Shown one piece after another: positions 8,748-17,974 of a DNA stretch of 64,000 nucleotides; position 1 is the stretch's first letter; the number at the start of each line of letters is the position of its first letter. The notes beneath the pieces are model-generated. The model saw only the letters and a list, made by a program, of their open reading frames with translations, did not search any database and was not told where the DNA came from. Position numbers and translations under genes: made by a program. This DNA is from CAVSWN01 sp963770995 (lineage in GTDB: Bacteria > Acidobacteriota > Vicinamibacteria > Vicinamibacterales > CAVVIG01): positions 2,418,001 through 2,482,000 of the forward strand of contig CAVYRS010000001.1 of the NCBI GenBank assembly GCA_963770995.1, written 5' to 3'.

Positions 8748-9711
8748 GTGACGCTCGCGACATCGTCGGCTGTGGCGACGCGCCCGGTCAGCGCTTTCCA
8801 GAAACGAGTACCGAGGCGTTCGCTCGGCAGGAGTATTCGCCGCACGCCGGCGCGGTGGTACGAGCGCAGCGCGGCGGCGCGCCAGCCGTGCGGCGGCCGC
8901 CAGCCGCTCCAGACCGTCCGATCGAGGTATTCGTAGTACTCGCGATGGGAGGAATGACGTCCGCGATACTTCCACGGCTTGAGATTGCCGGTGAAGTGCA
9001 CGATATGCGCGCGGGCATCGTCGGCAAGCGGACGAGACAGCGGCAGACTGATGCTCCAGTTCCAGGCGGGCTCGAGCTCGTGCCAGTTGTTGGCCAGCAC
9101 CGCGTTCAGCCCTTCCTGCTCCAGAAACCAGACGGCTGCCGGCCGTTTCTTCAGTACTCCAGCGCGCGATCCGCGACGCGGTCGGATCGCCAGCGATCGA
9201 GATTCATCAACATCACGCCGGCATTGAAATACTTCGCGCTGCGGTGCAGTCCGAGCTCGCGGTAGAAGGCGACCCCGAACCGCGACGAGACCAGCGGCAC
9301 GCGAACATCCTGAACGGCGGCCACTGGTGCGCCGCCGGTCCCGCGATCCCACAACGGCGAGACATCGCTCCGCACGAGCGTGTCGCCGTCGAGCCACAGC
9401 GCGGTAGGGATGTCATCGGGAAGCAGATCCGGCACGAACAGCTTGTAGTACACGGAAATCGGCAATCGCCCCCAGAGCGGAACGCCGAGGAGCTGACGCC
9501 GATTCGGCGCGTGCCACACGACACGCGTGCGCGGGCTGTCGAGCGAACGCTCCAATAACCGCTTGTCCGGCTCGGGGATATCGCCGTCGACGATGTGGAC
9601 GGCGAGCGGCCGGCCGCGGTCCAGATGCGCGAGCAGCGAGACGAGCGTGACCGCCAGGGGCCGGACGTAGGCGCGATCGGTCGCGCACGCGACGACGACC
9701 GGATCGGTCAC
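8744..9711 (-). CDS. Family 8-like glycosyltransferase, one frame disruption
   Basis: It starts at a GTG (9711) that overlaps the guaB stop (GTGA). The N-terminal part matches GT8 (LgtC/glycogenin-like): VVVACATDRAYVRPLAVTL, then ALWLDGDTLVRSD, where DGD is the metal-binding DxD, and later YFNAGVMLMNLDRW. The C-terminal part has EGLNAVLANNWHELEPAWNW and HFTGNLKPWKY, a typical GT8 ending. The frame breaks near 9151, where TACTGAAG reads as a stop. Restoring one C (TACCTGAAG) joins both halves. Retaining galactosyl- or glucosyltransferases of this family act on lipopolysaccharide or glycan cores. Confidence 0.82.
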
Positions 9712-11194
9712 CGCTGAAACGACTCCATTCGCGCGGCGTCGGACAGTTTCACCAGATACTGCTCCGGGTTGGCCGAGAACTTCTCGCGCAGCTCGGTCAA
9801 GCTGCGCGCGCCGCCGTAGCTGATCGCCGAGCACAGATGCTTCAGCATGTCGTGAATGACCGTGCGGACCGATCCGCGCGCCGGCACGCTCACCTCGAGC
9901 CCCTCGGCGCCGATCGCCTCGAGCTCGCCGGCGTCCGCGTCTTCGAGATCGAGGCGATCGCGGATGGCGCCGATCGACGCCATCCCGCGAAACACCTTGA
10001 ACGGCACCTGCACGATCTTCTGCGATTCCGGCATCAGCACCGACTTGAGCACGACCTCGCCGGGCGTCTCCTCGGTGCCCGCGAACGCGCTGCCGAGCAT
10101 CACGGTGTCGCCGCCGAAGAGCAGCGCCTCGGCGATGCTGCCGTCGCGCCGGATGCCGCCGTCGGCGATCAGCGGAACGCGGTCGCCGACCGCCAGGCGG
10201 CACCGCACCAGCGCCTCGACCTGCGGGATGCCGAAGTTCGTCGTCAGCCGCGTCGAGCAGCCGCCGCCGGGCCCGATGCCGACCTTGATGCGCGTTGACG
10301 CCGCGATCGAGCAGGAACGTCGCGCCCTCGGCCGTCGCGACGTTGCCGGCGATGAGCTCGACGTCGCCGCAGCTGCTTGCGCAGCTCTTCGATCGCGCGC
10401 TCCATGACGGCGAATGGCCATGCGCGATGTCGACCACGAGCACGTCGGCGCCGGCGCGCACGACCTCGGCGGCGCGCTCGAGGTAGTCGCCCGTCGCGCC
10501 GACCGCGGCGCCGACGCGCAGCCGGCCCTCGGCGTCGCGCGTCGCGAACGGATGCTGGCGGTGCTTGATCAGATCCTTGGCGGTGATCAGCCCGAGCAGC
10601 GTGCCGTCGGCGGTCGACGAGCGGCAGCTTCTTGATCTTGTGCGTCGACCATCACGCGCTCGGCGTCGGCCAGCGAGATCGGACCGGTGTGGACGACGAG
10701 CGCGCTCGCGCGGCGTCATGCGATCGGCGACGAGCGATTCCGGCGGCACGAACCGCACGTCGCGCTCGGTCAGCAGACCGGCCAGCCGCCGATCTGCGTC
10801 GACGACGACCAGCGTGCCGACGCCGGTTCGCTCCATGAGACGGATCGCGTCGGCGAGCGGCTGCCGCTCGTCGATCGTGTGCGGATCGGCGATGATGCCG
10901 TGCTGCGTGCGCTTGACGGCGGCGATCTCGGTCACCTGCGGCTCGATGTCGCCGCTCGGAATCCGCGATCGATGACGCCGATGCCGCCTTCTTCCGCGAG
11001 GACGATCGCCATCGCCGACTCGCGTGACGGTGTCCATGTTGGCCGACACGATCGGCCGCTTGAGCGTCAGGTGCTGCGAGAAGCGCGCGGAGAGATCGAC
11101 CGACGTCGGGATCGCGTCTCGGCAGCACGCCGTACTGCGGCGTCAGCAGGAAATCGTCGAAGGTGCAGCCGCGGACGAGTTCCAGAAGGTCCAT
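9708..11194 (-). CDS. guaB: IMP dehydrogenase (IMPDH/GMP reductase family), frame disrupted
   Basis: It catalyses IMP to XMP with NAD, the committed step to GTP. The N-terminus FDDFLLTPQYGVLPR is diagnostic. Two CBS domains follow (VGTLVVVDADRRLAGLLTE, then DGTLLGLITAKDL). The catalytic loop is GIGPGGGCSTR with the nucleophilic Cys kept, followed by IADGGIRRDGSIAEALLFGG and FRGMASIGA. Reading through needs about eight single-base removals (near 10299, 10372, 10617, 10706, 10962, 11020 and 11119), giving about 492 residues, normal for the family. The C-terminal end (LREKFSANPEQYLVKLSDAA) is unlike the usual bacterial ESHPHDV ending. The gene heads the glycosyltransferase operon; a GTP/GDP-sugar link is inference. 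Confidence 0.85.
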
Positions 11195-11270
11195 GAGCAG
11201 ACCAACGATAACTCAGTCCTTTCAACTTCCAAGCGCTCACTTCTTACTTCAAGCGCGCAGCGCGCCCTGG

Positions 11271-12122
11271 TCACGGCAACGTGCGAATCCACTGCGTCAG
11301 CGCGTCCACGACGGCGCGGGGTTGTTCAGGGAAGAGGGCATGGCTCGCCCCTGGAATCACGACGATGGTGACGCGTTCGCCGAACTCATTCTTCATCTCG
11401 TCGCGCTTGTCCGGGGTCTTGAACGGATCCTGGCCCGCCTGCAAATCGAGCAGCGGCGCCGTGCCGCCCGACCACCATTCCGCTTGCGGAACGGCGGCAG
11501 CGGCTGCGCGCTGTGCCTGACGCACTTGCGGGTGCCAGCCGGCCAGCCAGCTGGTTGGATTGTTGCCGGGCGCGAAGAACGCCACCCGAAGCGCGGCGAG
11601 TCGCACCGCATCGGGGAGCGTCGAGTCGCCGGCCGTGTCGATCTCTCGCGACAGCCGAGGGTCGTACTGCTTGGCGGCAGCCGCGGCGATCACGACGCCT
11701 CGCACGAGCGCGGGATGATCGACGGCTGTCATCCTCGCCACCCAGTTGCCGTAGGCATGGCCGACGATCACGGCGCGACCGTCGCCGAGCGCCTTCACCA
11801 CGGCGGCGACGTCGCTGGCGAAGTCGTGAAGCGTGATGTGCTCGAGCGGTCCGGTGCTGCCGCCGATGCCGCGCGGCTGTGGACGCAGCACGAGAAATCC
11901 GGCGGCGCCGAGACCCTCGGCCACGGCGTCGTAGTCTTCGGAATCGCGCGCCAGCGATGGGAGCAGCACCACGGCAGGACCGCGGCCCTCGACGATGGTC
12001 TCGATGACGACGTCGCCGTGGCGGACGTGGATACGCGTCCGCTCGGCGGGAGTGGCGCCGGTCACGAGGCTGTCGGCCATCAGGAATGCAACGACAATCG
12101 TTGTGCCGGTAAGCACACGCAC
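11271..12122 (-). CDS. Alpha/beta hydrolase, exported, nucleophile position altered
   Basis: A 283-residue protein with an N-terminal signal-like segment (GTTIVVAFLMADSLVTG). The fold is clear: AVVLLPSLARDSEDYDAVAEGL, RPQPRGIGGS, and VIVGHAYGNWVARM at the nucleophile elbow. The elbow consensus is G-x-S-x-G, but here it reads G-H-A-Y-G, so the catalytic serine is replaced by alanine. A late histidine (GASHALFPEQP) is kept. Either this is a non-hydrolytic member or the chemistry differs. It lies between guaB and the oxidoreductase, all leftward, with 18 bases to the latter, and could be co-transcribed with it. Confidence 0.82.
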   Translation of the reverse strand: MRVLTGTTIVVAFLMADSLVTGATPAERTRIHVRHGDVVIETIVEGRGPAVVLLPSLARDSEDYDAVAEGLGAAGFLVLRPQPRGIGGSTGPLEHITLHDFASDVAAVVKALGDGRAVIVGHAYGNWVARMTAVDHPALVRGVVIAAAAAKQYDPRLSREIDTAGDSTLPDAVRLAALRVAFFAPGNNPTSWLAGWHPQVRQAQRAAAAAVPQAEWWSGGTAPLLDLQAGQDPFKTPDKRDEMKNEFGERVTIVVIPGASHALFPEQPRAVVDALTQWIRTLP

Positions 12123-12140
12123 GATGCGCGACAGTGTAGA

Positions 12141-13569
12141 TCAGTCCCGCAGCACCTCTCGGAGCGCGAGGCGCGCCGCATGATCGCCGCACATGCCGTG
12201 GACCCCGCCACCGGGCGGCGTCGACGCTGAACAGACATAGAGTCCCTTCGCAGGCGTCGCATACGTGCGCCACGTCGGCCGCGAGAAGAGCTGTCCGAGA
12301 TCGAGGACACCGCCGGCGATGTCGCCGCCGACGAGATTCGCGTTGCGCCGCTCGAGGTCGGCGGGCGCTCATCACCGATCGAGCCAGGACACGATCGCGG
12401 AATCCAGGCGCGAACCGCTCGATCTGCGCTTCGATGCGGCGGCAGCATGTCGGCGTCCGATCCATTCGGCACGTGACAATACGCCCAGCCGATGTGACGT
12501 GCCGGCCGGCGCGCGCGACGGATCGAAGAGCGTCGGCTGCGTGACGAGCACGAACGGCCGATCCGTGACGCGCCCCTCCCAGGCATCGCGCTCGGACCGC
12601 GATGATCTCGTCGAGCGTGCCGCCGAGGTGCACCGTCCCCGCGGCCGCGCAGTCGGCATCGCGCCAGGGAATCGGACCGTCGAGCGCCCAGTCCACTTTG
12701 AACACGCCCATGCCGTAGCGATACCGCTCGAGCCGGCGGCGATACCACGCCGGCAGGCGATCGCCCGCGATGCGCAGCGAGCGGTCGCGGCGAGAGATCG
12801 CAGAGGATCGCACTCGACGGCGGCAGCTCGTCGAGCGAGTCGACTCGCGTGCCCGTCACGATCTCGCCGCCAAGCGATCGCAGGTGTCCGGCGAGCGCGT
12901 CCGCAATGCGCTGCGAACCGCCGCGCGGCAGCGGCCAACCGGCCACATGCGCCATCGCGCCGAGCACCAGACCGAGCCGCCGCGCTCGGGCGCCGATCGA
13001 GCGGCAGCATGCTGTGCGCGGCGATGCCGGCGAACAGCGCGCGCGCCGGCTCCGTCGAAAACGTCCGCACTGCATCGTTCGGCCGATGCAGCGCGCGCAG
13101 CCCGAACCGCGCGAGCGCGATCGGATGGCGCGGCCATCGCAGCGGCCCGAGCACGGACGGCTCGATCCGCGGCCAGTCATCCACGACACCGCCGATCGAG
13201 CCGCCGATACGCCCGCGCATCCGCACCGAGAGCCGTCGCAGTGCGATCGATCGCGCGATGCACGGCTGCCGCCGGCCCATCGTCCAGCGGATGCGCCAGC
13301 ATGACCGGCGGCTCGATCCACTCGAGGCCGTGCTGCGCGAGCGGCAGCGTCTCGAAGAATGGCGACGCGATCGCGAAGGGATGAACGGCCGAGCAGATGT
13401 CGTGAACGAAACCCGGCAGCGTGAGCTCGTCCGAGCGCACGCCGCCGCCGATCGTCGGCTCGGCTTCGAAGACGATGACCGTGCGCCCCGCTTGCGCGAG
13501 GACGATCGCCGCGGCCAGACCATTGGGGCCGGAGCCGATGACGATGGCGTCGAGTTGAGGCCGCGACAT
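12141..13569 (-). CDS. FAD-dependent phytoene-desaturase-like oxidoreductase, frame disrupted
   Basis: The N-terminus AIVIGSGPNGLAAAIVLAQAG is the FAD dinucleotide motif and EAEPTIGGGVRSDEL follows, as in carotenoid desaturases and related amine oxidoreductases. The C-terminus carries STPPGGGVHGMCGDHAA, the conserved flavin-binding end of the family. About seven extra single bases split the frame (first near 13187, where CTCGATCGG should be one base shorter, and again near 12990). The corrected length is about 473 residues. Family members dehydrogenate or isomerise polyenes or other lipids; no other carotenoid gene is in the window, so the substrate is unknown. Divergent from the lipase maturation factor gene. 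Confidence 0.8.
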
Positions 13570-13686
13570 TGCAGGCGACATTGCAGGATTGGAGGATTGC
13601 AGGATGGCAGGATTGATTGTTCAATTGAAATCCTGCAATCCTAGAATTCTTCAATTCTGCCATGTCGCGGTCACAATGATTCTGCC
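13570..13686. repeat. Divergent intergenic region filled by an ATTGCAGGAT-type inverted repeat
   Basis: Units of GGATTGCAGGAT and its complement ATCCTGCAATCC face each other around GTTCAATTGAA. The region separates two divergent genes, so their promoters must lie in or beside the repeat. I see no convincing -35/-10 pair. Confidence 0.65.
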
Positions 13687-15130
13687 ATGTCGCCGTCAGA
13701 GTATTGGTATTCCCGCCTCGTCTTCGAGCGCGCGCTCGCCCTCGTCTACCTCGTCGCGTTTCTCTGCGCAGCGAATCAGTTCGTGCCGTTGCTCGGCGAA
13801 CGCGGGCTGCTGCCGGTGCGGCGGTTCGTGCGCGCCGTGTCGTTTCGCGACGCACCCAGCCTGTTCTTCGCTGCGCCGACCGATACCGCGTTTCGCGCCG
13901 GGGCGTGGCTCGGCGTCGGGCTGTCGATCGTCGTATTCACGGGCATGGCCGAATCGCTTGGCGCGGTGGCTGGCGCGAGCGTGTGGGCTCGCGCTATGGC
14001 TGCTCTATCTCTCCTTCGTCAACGTCGGGCAGATCGTTCTACGCGTTCGGATGGGAAACGCTGCTGCTCGAAGCCGGGTTCTTCACGATCTTCGCCGGCG
14101 GCGCACACGCACGCTGCCGAGCATGTGGACGATCTGGATCTGGCGCTGGATTCTCTTCCGGCTGATGTTCGGCGCCGGGTTGATCAAGCTGCGCGGCGAT
14201 CCCTGCTGGCGGAACCTCACCTGCCTCGACTACCACTTCCAATCGCAGCCGATGCCCAACACGCTCAGCTGGTACTTCCATTGGCTGCCGCCCGTGGTGC
14301 ATCGCGGCGGCGTCGTGTTCAATCACGTCGCCGAGCTGGCGGCGCCGCTCGTGTATTTCGCGCCGCAGCCGTTTGCCGCGATCGGCGGGCTCGTCACGAT
14401 CGCGTTCCAACTCGTGCTGATCGCGAGCGGCAACCTGTCGTGGCTGAACTGGCTCACGATCGTGCTCGCCATTCCGCACGCTCAGACGATCGATGGTTCG
14501 CGTGGCTGCCGATCGCTGTTCCGGCACTCACGCCTCCAGGCGCCGTGCAGCGAGTCGTCACGGTGGCGGTGACGGCGCTCGTCGGCGCGCTCAGCATCCG
14601 CCCGATCCTCAACATGATCTCGCCGGGCCAGATGATGAATTCGTCGTTCGAGCCGCTGCATCTCGTGAACACGTACGGTGCGTTCGGCAGCGTGACGCGC
14701 GATCGACACGAAATCGTCATCGAGGGGACAGACGACGAACAGATCACAGCCCACACCGTGTGGCGCGAGTACGAGTTCAAAGGGAAACCGGGTGATGTGT
14801 CGCGCCGTGCGCCGCAGATCGCACCGTATCACCTGCGGCTCGACTGGCTGATGTGGTTTGCGGCGATGTCCGACCCGTCGCAGCATCGATGGTTTTCGGC
14901 GCTGCTTGACGAAACTGCTCGAGGGCGACGCCCGAACGTTGAGTCTCCTCCGCACGAACCCGTTCCCGGATCGCCCCCCGCGCCACATCCGGGCGGCCTA
15001 CTACGCGTATCGATTCACCACCCCGGACGAACGGAAGCAGACGGGGCGCTGGTGGAATCGCGACCGCCGTGGCGTATACGTCGCGCCTAGGGCGCTTCAG
15101 CCACAATCGGCGCGCCAGCCGGCGTCGTGA
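13687..15130 (+). CDS. Lipase maturation factor family membrane protein, frame disrupted
   Basis: It starts MSPSEYWYSRLVFERALALVYL; the family typically opens with Y-x-x-x-R-x-x-F-x-R and several membrane helices. Conserved LMF blocks follow: WETLLLEAGF, FRLMFGAGLIKLRGDPCWRNL, TCLDYHFQSQPMPNTLSWYF, LHLVNTYGAFGSVTRDR and the WREYEFKGKPGD segment, then a C-terminal region ending GVYVAPR. In animals LMF1 matures lipases in the ER; bacterial members are uncharacterised. Seven extra single bases break the frame (near 13985, 14037, twice near 14107, 14482, 14489 and 14906). The corrected length is about 478 residues, as expected. The tail overlaps the convergent MFS gene. Confidence 0.82.
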
Positions 15131-16394
15131 GCCCGGGACACCGGCTGAACCGCCCCACCTCACCCAGAATCTGATCAGGCATCCCGCCGAGACGCCGCAG
15201 CGAGAACAAGAGCGGAATGGCCAGCGCCGTGATCACGCCACCCACGACATAACCGCTGGCGAGCGACGTCCGCGCCGACAGCCACCCGATGCCGGCCTGG
15301 CCTGCCATGCTGCCGCCGCTCGACACGAGGGAAGCGAACGACAGGACGGTGGCGCGGTGCGCCGGCGGGACGACGAGATGCAAGTACCCCTGGCGGACCG
15401 GCTGGAACACGCCGTAGCTGACCATGCCGACGACATAGAACGACACGGCGAGCCAGAACGAATGAGCGAGACCCACACCGACGGCGGCGACGGAGAAGCC
15501 GATCGCGGCCGCGATCAGCAGCGTCGAGCGGTGACCGCAGTACTTCGTCAGCCGATGGACCAGCCAGTTGCCGGCCATCATCGATACGGCGATCGCTGCG
15601 GCGATCGAGCCGGTGATCCACGCGGCGTCTGAACCCAGTAACCCGAGGAAGTAGGGCTGCCATGCGTGGTAGCCCCACTCGAAGAAGATCGCCTGCATGG
15701 CGCCGGCGAGGATGGCGAGCCGCGCTCCGGGCGAGCGCCACCCGAACCGCACGCTCTCCTCGGCGGTCTGTGCCATCGCCTTCGGGAGGTCGCGCAGGGC
15801 CAGCGTCTGCGTGCTGAAACCCACGTCGTGCATCGTGACGAATCCGACCACGAACGCAATCAACAGGAGGAGGCACCGGATCACGTACGGAATCGCCAGA
15901 TTCACGCTGCCGAGGAACCCGCCCGCGATCGATCCCACGAGCATGGCGGCCGACGACACGAAGGATCCCCGCGCCAGCACGCGATCGACGGGTTCGCTGT
16001 GCCCCGCCGCGTTGAGCGCATCAACGAGCCACGCTTCCGTCGCGCCGGAATAAAACGTGTACCCGAGCCCCAACAGGATCGAGGCAAGGCAAAACGCCAG
16101 CAGCCCGCCGCCGGCGAGCGGAATGGCGACGTAGGCGAGCGTCCCGACGAACAGCACGGCGACGCTCAACAGAAACGACAGGCGCCGCCCGCCGGTATCG
16201 GCGAGGACCCCGGTCGGGACTTCGAAGACCGCCATCGCGCCGGTGAACACGGCATTGGCAAGAAACACCTGCATCAGCGACAGGCCGGCGCCGAGGAGAA
16301 ACAGGGTGTTGATGCCCCAGATGAGCGATGCCGCGAGCGTGTAGACGCCGCTGATGACGAAGTAGGCGCGGATGATTCGAGCAGCAGACGGCAT
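15087..16394 (-). CDS. MFS transporter
   Basis: A 435-residue protein with about twelve hydrophobic segments and intact reading. The MFS loop signature is present in VPTGVLADTGGRRLSFLLSV (residues 58-77). A long loop separates the halves near residue 190. The C-terminal tail after FSLRRLGGMPDQ is polar. The nearest general likeness is to efflux-type permeases, but the substrate cannot be read from sequence. Its 3' end overlaps the lipase maturation factor gene by 44 bases on the opposite strand. A dispersed repeat lies just upstream of its start, so it is probably transcribed on its own or from a promoter in that repeat. Confidence 0.85.
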   Translation of the reverse strand: MPSAARIIRAYFVISGVYTLAASLIWGINTLFLLGAGLSLMQVFLANAVFTGAMAVFEVPTGVLADTGGRRLSFLLSVAVLFVGTLAYVAIPLAGGGLLAFCLASILLGLGYTFYSGATEAWLVDALNAAGHSEPVDRVLARGSFVSSAAMLVGSIAGGFLGSVNLAIPYVIRCLLLLIAFVVGFVTMHDVGFSTQTLALRDLPKAMAQTAEESVRFGWRSPGARLAILAGAMQAIFFEWGYHAWQPYFLGLLGSDAAWITGSIAAAIAVSMMAGNWLVHRLTKYCGHRSTLLIAAAIGFSVAAVGVGLAHSFWLAVSFYVVGMVSYGVFQPVRQGYLHLVVPPAHRATVLSFASLVSSGGSMAGQAGIGWLSARTSLASGYVVGGVITALAIPLLFSLRRLGGMPDQILGEVGRFSRCPGLTTPAGAPIVAEAP

Positions 16395-16512
16395 TACCGC
16401 TCGTCCTGAGCCTGTCGACCAGCCTCCGCGCTTTGCGCTTCGGCGGTCCGCCGTAGCTTCAGCGAAGGCGGAAGGACGAGCTCGTGGTTCGACAAGCTCA
16501 CCACGAGCGTGA
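16395..16512. repeat. Composite inverted repeat, CGTCCTGAGC...GTCGA / ACGAGCTCGTGG type
   Basis: It contains CTCGTCCTGAGCCTGTCGA and the facing arm TCGTGGTTCGACAAGCTCACC, the same family as at 28.2 and 48.3 kb. Between the arms is a second module (CTCCGCGCTTTGCGCTTCGG, with GCTTCAGCGAAGGCGGA). The whole sits between two leftward genes. Confidence 0.75.
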
Positions 16513-17919
16513 TCACTGGGGGCGGGCGGGAAAAGCGTCGGTCGCGATGGGCAGCGTCACGCGGAACTCCGTGTGCCCGGGCCGCGAGTCGACCTCGATG
16601 TCGCCGTTGTTGCGGCGGACGAGCTGCCGCGCGATGTCGAGACCGAGCCCGGTGCCCTGTCCGACCGGCTTGCTCGTGATGAACGGATCGAAGATGCGTT
16701 CGCGGATCGCCGGCGCGATCCCCGATCCGTTGTCCACGACGCGCACGACGATCCGGTTCATCTGTCGATCCGCCGACACGGTCACGCGCCCCGACTCCGG
16801 CACCGCATCGAGCGCGTTGTCGATCAGGTTGGTCCAGATTTGGTTCAGATCGCCGCCGATCGCCAGCACGGGCGGAAGATTCCGCTCCGCCTGCAGGTCG
16901 ACGCCCACGGACTTCTTCCTGGCCTTGTGCAGGAGCAGGGCGACCGCGTCGCTCAAGCTCGCGCCGACATCGACCGGCTCGGCCACCTGCGCGCGGTCCA
17001 TGTAGGTGAACCGCTTGATCGCGCCCACGAGGTTGTGAATGCGCGTCGTCGCCCGTTCGACGTCCAGGGCCAACGCGCGCGTCGTGCAGCCCGTGGCCAC
17101 CCACCGCAGCGCCGTGTTGAGCGTCTCGCCGTCGAGGATCGACGCCAGGGTGTCGAGCTTGTCGAGCGTCACCGCGGTATCGGCCAGCGACGCGGCGGCG
17201 CTCGCATCGGTGCCGTGCGCCTCGAGCCAGTCCGCGAACGCCGCTTCGCGATCGGCATGTTCGAGAGGCGTCAACGCGGCCAGCGGCGCCATGACGCACG
17301 CATACCGCGCGCGATCGACCGCCTCGAGCTGCTCCTCCTTCAGACGCGCCGCGCCGAGCGCTCGCGCGGCCGCTTCAACGTCGGCCAATCCGGCGCCGAG
17401 CAGTTTGGCGCTTCGCGCCGCCGCCGACGCCGGGTTGTTCAACTCGTGCGCCAGTCCGGCGGCCATCCGGCCAAGCGACAGCATTTTTTCGTCCTGCAGC
17501 TGGCTCGACCGGAACAGCCGCGCGCGATCGAGCATCACGTGCACGAGGCGGGTCGTGATGACGGGGCATTCACGAATCAGTTCCGGAAAGTGCCGCGAGT
17601 GCACGACGAGCGCGTCGCCGGCTTCGTCGATCACCATGTCGCCCGGCGACGTGGTCATCCGTGAATACGGAAGGTAGCCGGTTACGTCGCCTCCGGCCCA
17701 TTCCATGACTTTGTGCGGGCCGGCCCCGTGGTCGACGTAGATCGCGAACCGCCCGGAGAAGAGCACGGACAGGGCCTCGAGCATCTCCGGAACGTTGGTC
17801 AGGAGATCGCCGGGCTCCATGTGATGGACGCTGCCGCGCGCGGCGAGCCATTCGAGCTCGGCGCGGGGCGCCCCGGCGAGCGTGCGGTGGTCGGCGAGGC
17901 GATCGACGAGATCCGTCAT
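16513..17919 (-). CDS. Sensor histidine kinase with cyclic-nucleotide-binding-like N-terminus
   Basis: A 468-residue soluble protein. Residues 15-120 resemble a cNMP-binding domain (LEWLAARGSVHHMEPGDLL, then FSGRFAIYVDHG). The dimerisation region has GRMAAGLAHELNNPASAAAR, with the phospho-accepting H in HELNNP. The ATPase domain has NLIDNALDAV (N box), VVDNGSGI (G1), FDPFITSKPVGQGTGLGL (F/G2). There is no transmembrane segment or receiver domain, so signals must be cytosolic and the partner regulator is elsewhere. Similar CRP-like-domain kinases occur beside thioredoxin reductase and FAD enzymes in many Acidobacteriota; that link is family knowledge only. Confidence 0.85.
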   Translation of the reverse strand: MTDLVDRLADHRTLAGAPRAELEWLAARGSVHHMEPGDLLTNVPEMLEALSVLFSGRFAIYVDHGAGPHKVMEWAGGDVTGYLPYSRMTTSPGDMVIDEAGDALVVHSRHFPELIRECPVITTRLVHVMLDRARLFRSSQLQDEKMLSLGRMAAGLAHELNNPASAAARSAKLLGAGLADVEAAARALGAARLKEEQLEAVDRARYACVMAPLAALTPLEHADREAAFADWLEAHGTDASAAASLADTAVTLDKLDTLASILDGETLNTALRWVATGCTTRALALDVERATTRIHNLVGAIKRFTYMDRAQVAEPVDVGASLSDAVALLLHKARKKSVGVDLQAERNLPPVLAIGGDLNQIWTNLIDNALDAVPESGRVTVSADRQMNRIVVRVVDNGSGIAPAIRERIFDPFITSKPVGQGTGLGLDIARQLVRRNNGDIEVDSRPGHTEFRVTLPIATDAFPARPQ

Positions 17920-17974
17920 GGACAGGACCTCACGCTACCAAGAGCGTGGCGATTCCGCAATAATTCAGAGCGTT
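17920..17974. promoter_or_regulatory. Divergent promoter region with short inverted repeat
   Basis: A 55-base gap between the histidine kinase (left) and the cyclase lipoprotein (right). It holds CACGCT-ACCAAG-AGCGTG (17931-17948), a 6-6 inverted repeat that could bind a regulator. On the minus strand TTGCGG and TAGCGT stand 17 bases apart as a possible -35/-10. Weak evidence. Confidence 0.3.

Noticed and set aside
7761..8975. Longer reading (404 residues) of the GT2 copy A gene
   Set aside because: The extra N-terminal part lies inside the GT8-like gene on the same strand and is not GT2-like; ATG 8747 with an ATGA overlap fits better.
9708..11194. guaB as a decayed pseudogene
   Set aside because: All catalytic motifs remain in order, the breaks are only single extra bases, and the gene is usually essential; sequence error is likelier.
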